Source of the DNA: Patescibacteria group bacterium
Lineage (GTDB): Bacteria; Patescibacteriota; Saccharimonadia; CAILAD01; BJGX01
DNA length: 7,360 bases
Direction: 5' to 3'
Assembly: GCA_030917065.1 (NCBI GenBank)
Contig: JAUPVL010000025.1
Location: 1 to 7,360 of the forward strand
Shown: in pieces, positions 5,317 to 7,360 of the stretch
How the letters are laid out: each line of letters begins with the position of its first letter
Position numbering within the stretch: the stretch's first letter is position 1
Notes under the pieces: model-generated
What the model was told of the DNA's origin: nothing
The model's database searches: none
The model's input: the letters and a program-made list of their open reading frames with translations, nothing else
Made by a program: the position numbers and the translations under genes

Positions 5317-6284
5317 ATATAGGCGTAGTAGGAAGTAGTAGCATAGATGTATTTGCTGTTTCAAAGTATTTTCGACCTCAAAAAGAAGACCGACAAGCAA
5401 ATGTCATCTTGGAGCATGGATCTAAGCTCTGGCTTGACGATGCAATAAATGAGCCCGGGGGAGGTGGATTGTTATCCTCGATAGTTTTTGCTAGACAAGA
5501 TCATGATGTGCAACTATTGACTGTTATAGCAAATGATCTATTCGGGAGCGAAATAAGATCAGTTGCAGAAGAAGAAAATTTTCAGCTAGTTGGCAATATT
5601 GAAGCAATCAAGTCACATACCGATACAACTATTCATCTTAGCTCTAACTCCCAAGACCAGACTACAATGTGTTTTGAAGGAAGCTTCAATTTGTTGAGCA
5701 AAAAAGATATTGGCAGTTTGGCGAGTGATTTGGATTGGCTACATATAGCCGACTTGCCTAACGAAAAGGCCATACTATCTAAGATAGTAAAGTTTGCGCG
5801 TTCGCATAATATACCTATCTCTATCAATCCACGATCAATTCACAACACTCCAGTCAAATCAACTCTCAAAACAATTCGAGCGTGTAATCTACTCATCATC
5901 AATGCAGATGAAGCTAGCGTATTGCTAGGAGGATTTTATTCACATATCGAGGCAGCGCAAAAACTTCATCTCTCCAAGATAAAGCACGTTGTGATATATG
6001 GTGGCGATGATGGCAGTGCTGTGGCCTTCAACCAAACAGTTTATAGTGTTGAATCAAACTTCAAAATAAAGCCTATGGAGTATAGTGGAGCAGAGTCAGT
6101 TTTTGCAGCTGCATATGCCGAGAGGTATGCGGCTACCTTGAGTATCGAGCAGGCTATAACGCATGCTCAAGCCCAAGCATGCTCAGTAAAAACAATATCA
6201 GGGGCAAGATCGGCAATCTTAAAACAACCACTGCTAGAGCCTATTGAGATAAACATTCACGATAACATAGAAGGAGAATTATGA
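5313..6284 (+). CDS. PfkB/ribokinase-family protein, probable pseudokinase
   Basis: A 323-residue protein with the PfkB fold and length (about 300-330). The opening Gly-Val-Val-Gly-Ser-Ser-Ser-Ile-Asp (4-12), the Gly-rich turn (Pro-Gly-Gly-Gly-Gly, 48-52), Asn-Asp-Leu-Phe-Gly (74-78), Asn197-Ala-Asp-Glu200 and a C-terminal Ser-Gly-Ala stretch fall at the expected places. However, PfkB signature 2, normally Thr-Gly-Ala-Gly-Asp with the Asp as catalytic base and the Gly-Ala-Gly as anion hole, reads Ser258-Gly-Ala-Glu261-Ser262-Val-Phe. Both the second Gly and the catalytic Asp are lost. The Asn of the usual Gly-Gly-Asn-Ala-Ala-Asn turn and the Thr of the late ATP-site Thr-x-Gly are also gone. 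The reading frame is clean, so this is not a decaying pseudogene. It may be a regulatory or structural partner of the intact kinase encoded next, or an enzyme with altered chemistry. Four-base overlaps on both sides predict co-translation. Substrate unknown. Confidence 0.85.
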   Translation: MNIGVVGSSSIDVFAVSKYFRPQKEDRQANVILEHGSKLWLDDAINEPGGGGLLSSIVFARQDHDVQLLTVIANDLFGSEIRSVAEEENFQLVGNIEAIKSHTDTTIHLSSNSQDQTTMCFEGSFNLLSKKDIGSLASDLDWLHIADLPNEKAILSKIVKFARSHNIPISINPRSIHNTPVKSTLKTIRACNLLIINADEASVLLGGFYSHIEAAQKLHLSKIKHVVIYGGDDGSAVAFNQTVYSVESNFKIKPMEYSGAESVFAAAYAERYAATLSIEQAITHAQAQACSVKTISGARSAILKQPLLEPIEINIHDNIEGEL

Positions 6285-7285
6285 GTAACAACATACAAGT
6301 ACTTAGCATAGGGGACGTGGTAACAGATGCATTTATCGAACTCTTACCGTCAGAGGCAGAAATAGATCACGATAACAAGAAACATCCACTGTTGTGTATG
6401 ACATATGGTACAAAAATACCATTTAAAGATGCGATTATCGTCAATGGCGTCGGTAATGCTGCAAATGCAGCCGTAGCATTTTCTAGACTTGGTATGCACT
6501 CAGCATTTATGAGTAATATTGGTGATGACAAGGTAGGTCGAGATATATTGAAGGATTTGCACAGCAACAACGTATCCACTGAGTTTGTACACACCAACAT
6601 GGGCAAAAAAAGCAATTATCACTATGTGCTTTGGTACAAGTCAGACAGAACTATTCTGATCAAACATGAGAGATATGACTATAAGTGGCCAGAAATCAGA
6701 AAATATCAAACTCCCGAATGGATATACTTGAGCTCAATAGGAGATAGTGGTGGTCCTATTCATGATCATCTCGACAAATATCTTAAAGACAATCCTAGCG
6801 TCAAACTCGCTTTCCAGCCTGGCACATTTCAGATACGAGAAGGTCTAAAAAAACTCAAAGGCCTATACGCTAAGTCCGACATCATTGCTGCCAACAAAGA
6901 AGAATTCCAGCAAATTTTGGAAACACAATCAGATAATGAAAAAACATTGATCAACAAAATGCATGCCTTAGGTCCAAAAATAGTTCTTTTGACTGACGGT
7001 CCGAAAGGTGCATTTGCATCAGACGGCAAACAGGTAGTGTTTATGCCTCCGTACCCAGATCCTAAGCCCCCGCTTGATCGTACTGGGGCAGGTGATAGTT
7101 ATACAAGTACATTTACTTATGCCATGATGCAGGGTAAAAGTATGCAAGATGCGCTAGCATGGGCAGGGGTAAATTCAATGAGCGTAGTAGGCCAAGTCGG
7201 GGCACAGGCCGGTCTGCTAGATGAAGATGAAATCAAGATCTGGCTCAAAAAAGCTCCAAAAAAATATTCTGCCAAAGTGCTATAA
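6281..7285 (+). CDS. PfkB/ribokinase-family sugar kinase
   Basis: A 334-residue cytosolic kinase of the PfkB family, phosphorylating a sugar, sugar phosphate or nucleoside from ATP. Signature 2 is complete: Asp266-Arg-Thr-Gly-Ala-Gly-Asp272-Ser, with Asp272 as base. Earlier marks are Gly10-Asp (sugar-binding strand), Gly-Val-Gly-Asn-Ala-Ala-Asn (56-62), Asn-Ile-Gly-Asp-Asp-Lys-Val-Gly (79-86), Asn205-Lys-Glu-Glu and Thr238-Asp-Gly-Pro-Lys-Gly (238-243). The usual Gly-Gly before Asn is Gly-Val-Gly. Substrate cannot be named: ribose, fructose-6-P, and nucleosides are all possible. Being last in a pentose-phosphate/GAPDH operon suggests feeding a pentose or hexose phosphate into it, perhaps standing in for a missing phosphofructokinase, which is speculation. 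AAGGAG (6271-6276) lies four bases before the ATG, which overlaps the previous TGA. Its stop codon region carries the promoter of the next gene. Confidence 0.92.
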   Translation: MSNNIQVLSIGDVVTDAFIELLPSEAEIDHDNKKHPLLCMTYGTKIPFKDAIIVNGVGNAANAAVAFSRLGMHSAFMSNIGDDKVGRDILKDLHSNNVSTEFVHTNMGKKSNYHYVLWYKSDRTILIKHERYDYKWPEIRKYQTPEWIYLSSIGDSGGPIHDHLDKYLKDNPSVKLAFQPGTFQIREGLKKLKGLYAKSDIIAANKEEFQQILETQSDNEKTLINKMHALGPKIVLLTDGPKGAFASDGKQVVFMPPYPDPKPPLDRTGAGDSYTSTFTYAMMQGKSMQDALAWAGVNSMSVVGQVGAQAGLLDEDEIKIWLKKAPKKYSAKVL

Positions 7286-7286
7286 T
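7278..7286 (+). promoter_or_regulatory. Extended -10 promoter of the reductase gene
   Basis: TGCTATAAT is a perfect TGn extended -10 with consensus TATAAT (7281-7286). It overlaps the TAA stop (7283-7285) of the kinase gene. There is no -35 at the expected place (A-tract), which extended -10 promoters tolerate. Predicted start is about 7293, one base before the ATG at 7294, again predicting a leaderless mRNA. Confidence 0.62.
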
Positions 7287-7293
7287 AGTGCTT

Positions 7294-7360
7294 ATGTCAG
7301 AAATAAAGATGTATGACCTAATAATAATCGGCGCTGGACCAGCCGGTATCACAGCCGGGG
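7294..7360 (+). CDS. Thioredoxin reductase-like flavoprotein, N-terminal fragment
   Basis: Only the first 22 codons are present and the gene runs off the window. Met-Tyr-Asp-Leu-Ile-Ile-Ile-Gly-Ala-Gly-Pro-Ala-Gly-Ile-Thr-Ala is the FAD-binding GxGxxG fingerprint that opens thioredoxin reductases and related flavin disulfide or ferredoxin-NADP reductases. Two ATG starts are possible: 7294, one base after the predicted transcription start, and 7309, which gives the Met-Tyr-Asp opening most common in TrxB but has only a poor ribosome site. A GTG at 7288 is also in frame. It would supply electrons to a thioredoxin-like protein such as the one at 957-1280. Naming it TrxB is likely but not proven from 22 residues. 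Confidence 0.8.
   Translation, partial: MSEIKMYDLIIIGAGPAGITAG

Noticed and set aside
2814..6284. Alternative genetic code with TGA read as glycine or tryptophan
   Set aside because: TGA ends five genes exactly at the expected protein ends and next to overlapping starts, and no gene needs an in-frame TGA.

Overview
The window is a compact, AT-leaning bacterial segment. All recognisable genes are on the + strand, with almost no intergenic DNA. It reads with the ordinary bacterial code: TGA is used as a real stop in at least five genes, and none is needed in-frame. Gene content suggests a small-genome Candidate Phyla Radiation (Patescibacteria) organism, possibly Saccharibacteria. The reasons are a split transketolase, divergent RpiB and Rpe, a membrane-anchored DsbA, and a minimal central carbon block with no transaldolase, phosphoglycerate kinase or triosephosphate isomerase nearby. 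The phylum call is inference from gene content, not from a marker-gene tree.

Layout. Positions 62-235 hold a 57-residue ribosomal protein bL33 (rpmG) behind a near-consensus promoter. Positions 273-1280 hold a two-gene thiol-redox unit: a membrane-anchored DsbA-like protein, then a cytosolic thioredoxin-like CPHC protein with extra C-terminal cysteines. Positions 1354-7285 form one long operon: gap (GAPDH), rpiB, rpe, transketolase N-terminal subunit, transketolase C-terminal subunit, and two PfkB/ribokinase-family proteins. From rpiB onward every junction is a 4-base ATGA or GTGA overlap. From 7294 to the window edge lies the start of a flavin-dependent disulfide reductase, probably thioredoxin reductase.

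How the genes fit together. RpiB and Rpe interconvert ribose-5-P, ribulose-5-P and xylulose-5-P. The two-subunit transketolase turns these into glyceraldehyde-3-P and sugar phosphates, and GAPDH oxidises the glyceraldehyde-3-P. The operon therefore looks like a non-oxidative pentose-phosphate to lower-glycolysis module. Two sugar kinases of unknown substrate are attached. One has a normal GAGD catalytic motif; the other carries GAES at that place and may be a pseudokinase. The redox genes on both sides (DsbA, thioredoxin-like, reductase) are functionally separate.

The most notable signals are three. First is the tandem of a probable PfkB pseudokinase with an intact PfkB kinase. Second, three promoters have -10 boxes only 7-10 bases before the start codon with no Shine-Dalgarno, which predicts leaderless or nearly leaderless mRNAs, whereas the gap operon has a conventional leader. 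Third, RpiB has Asp where the family's ring-opening His normally sits. No convincing intrinsic terminator was seen anywhere. No non-coding stretch exceeds 300 bases; the longest is 73 bases, upstream of gap.
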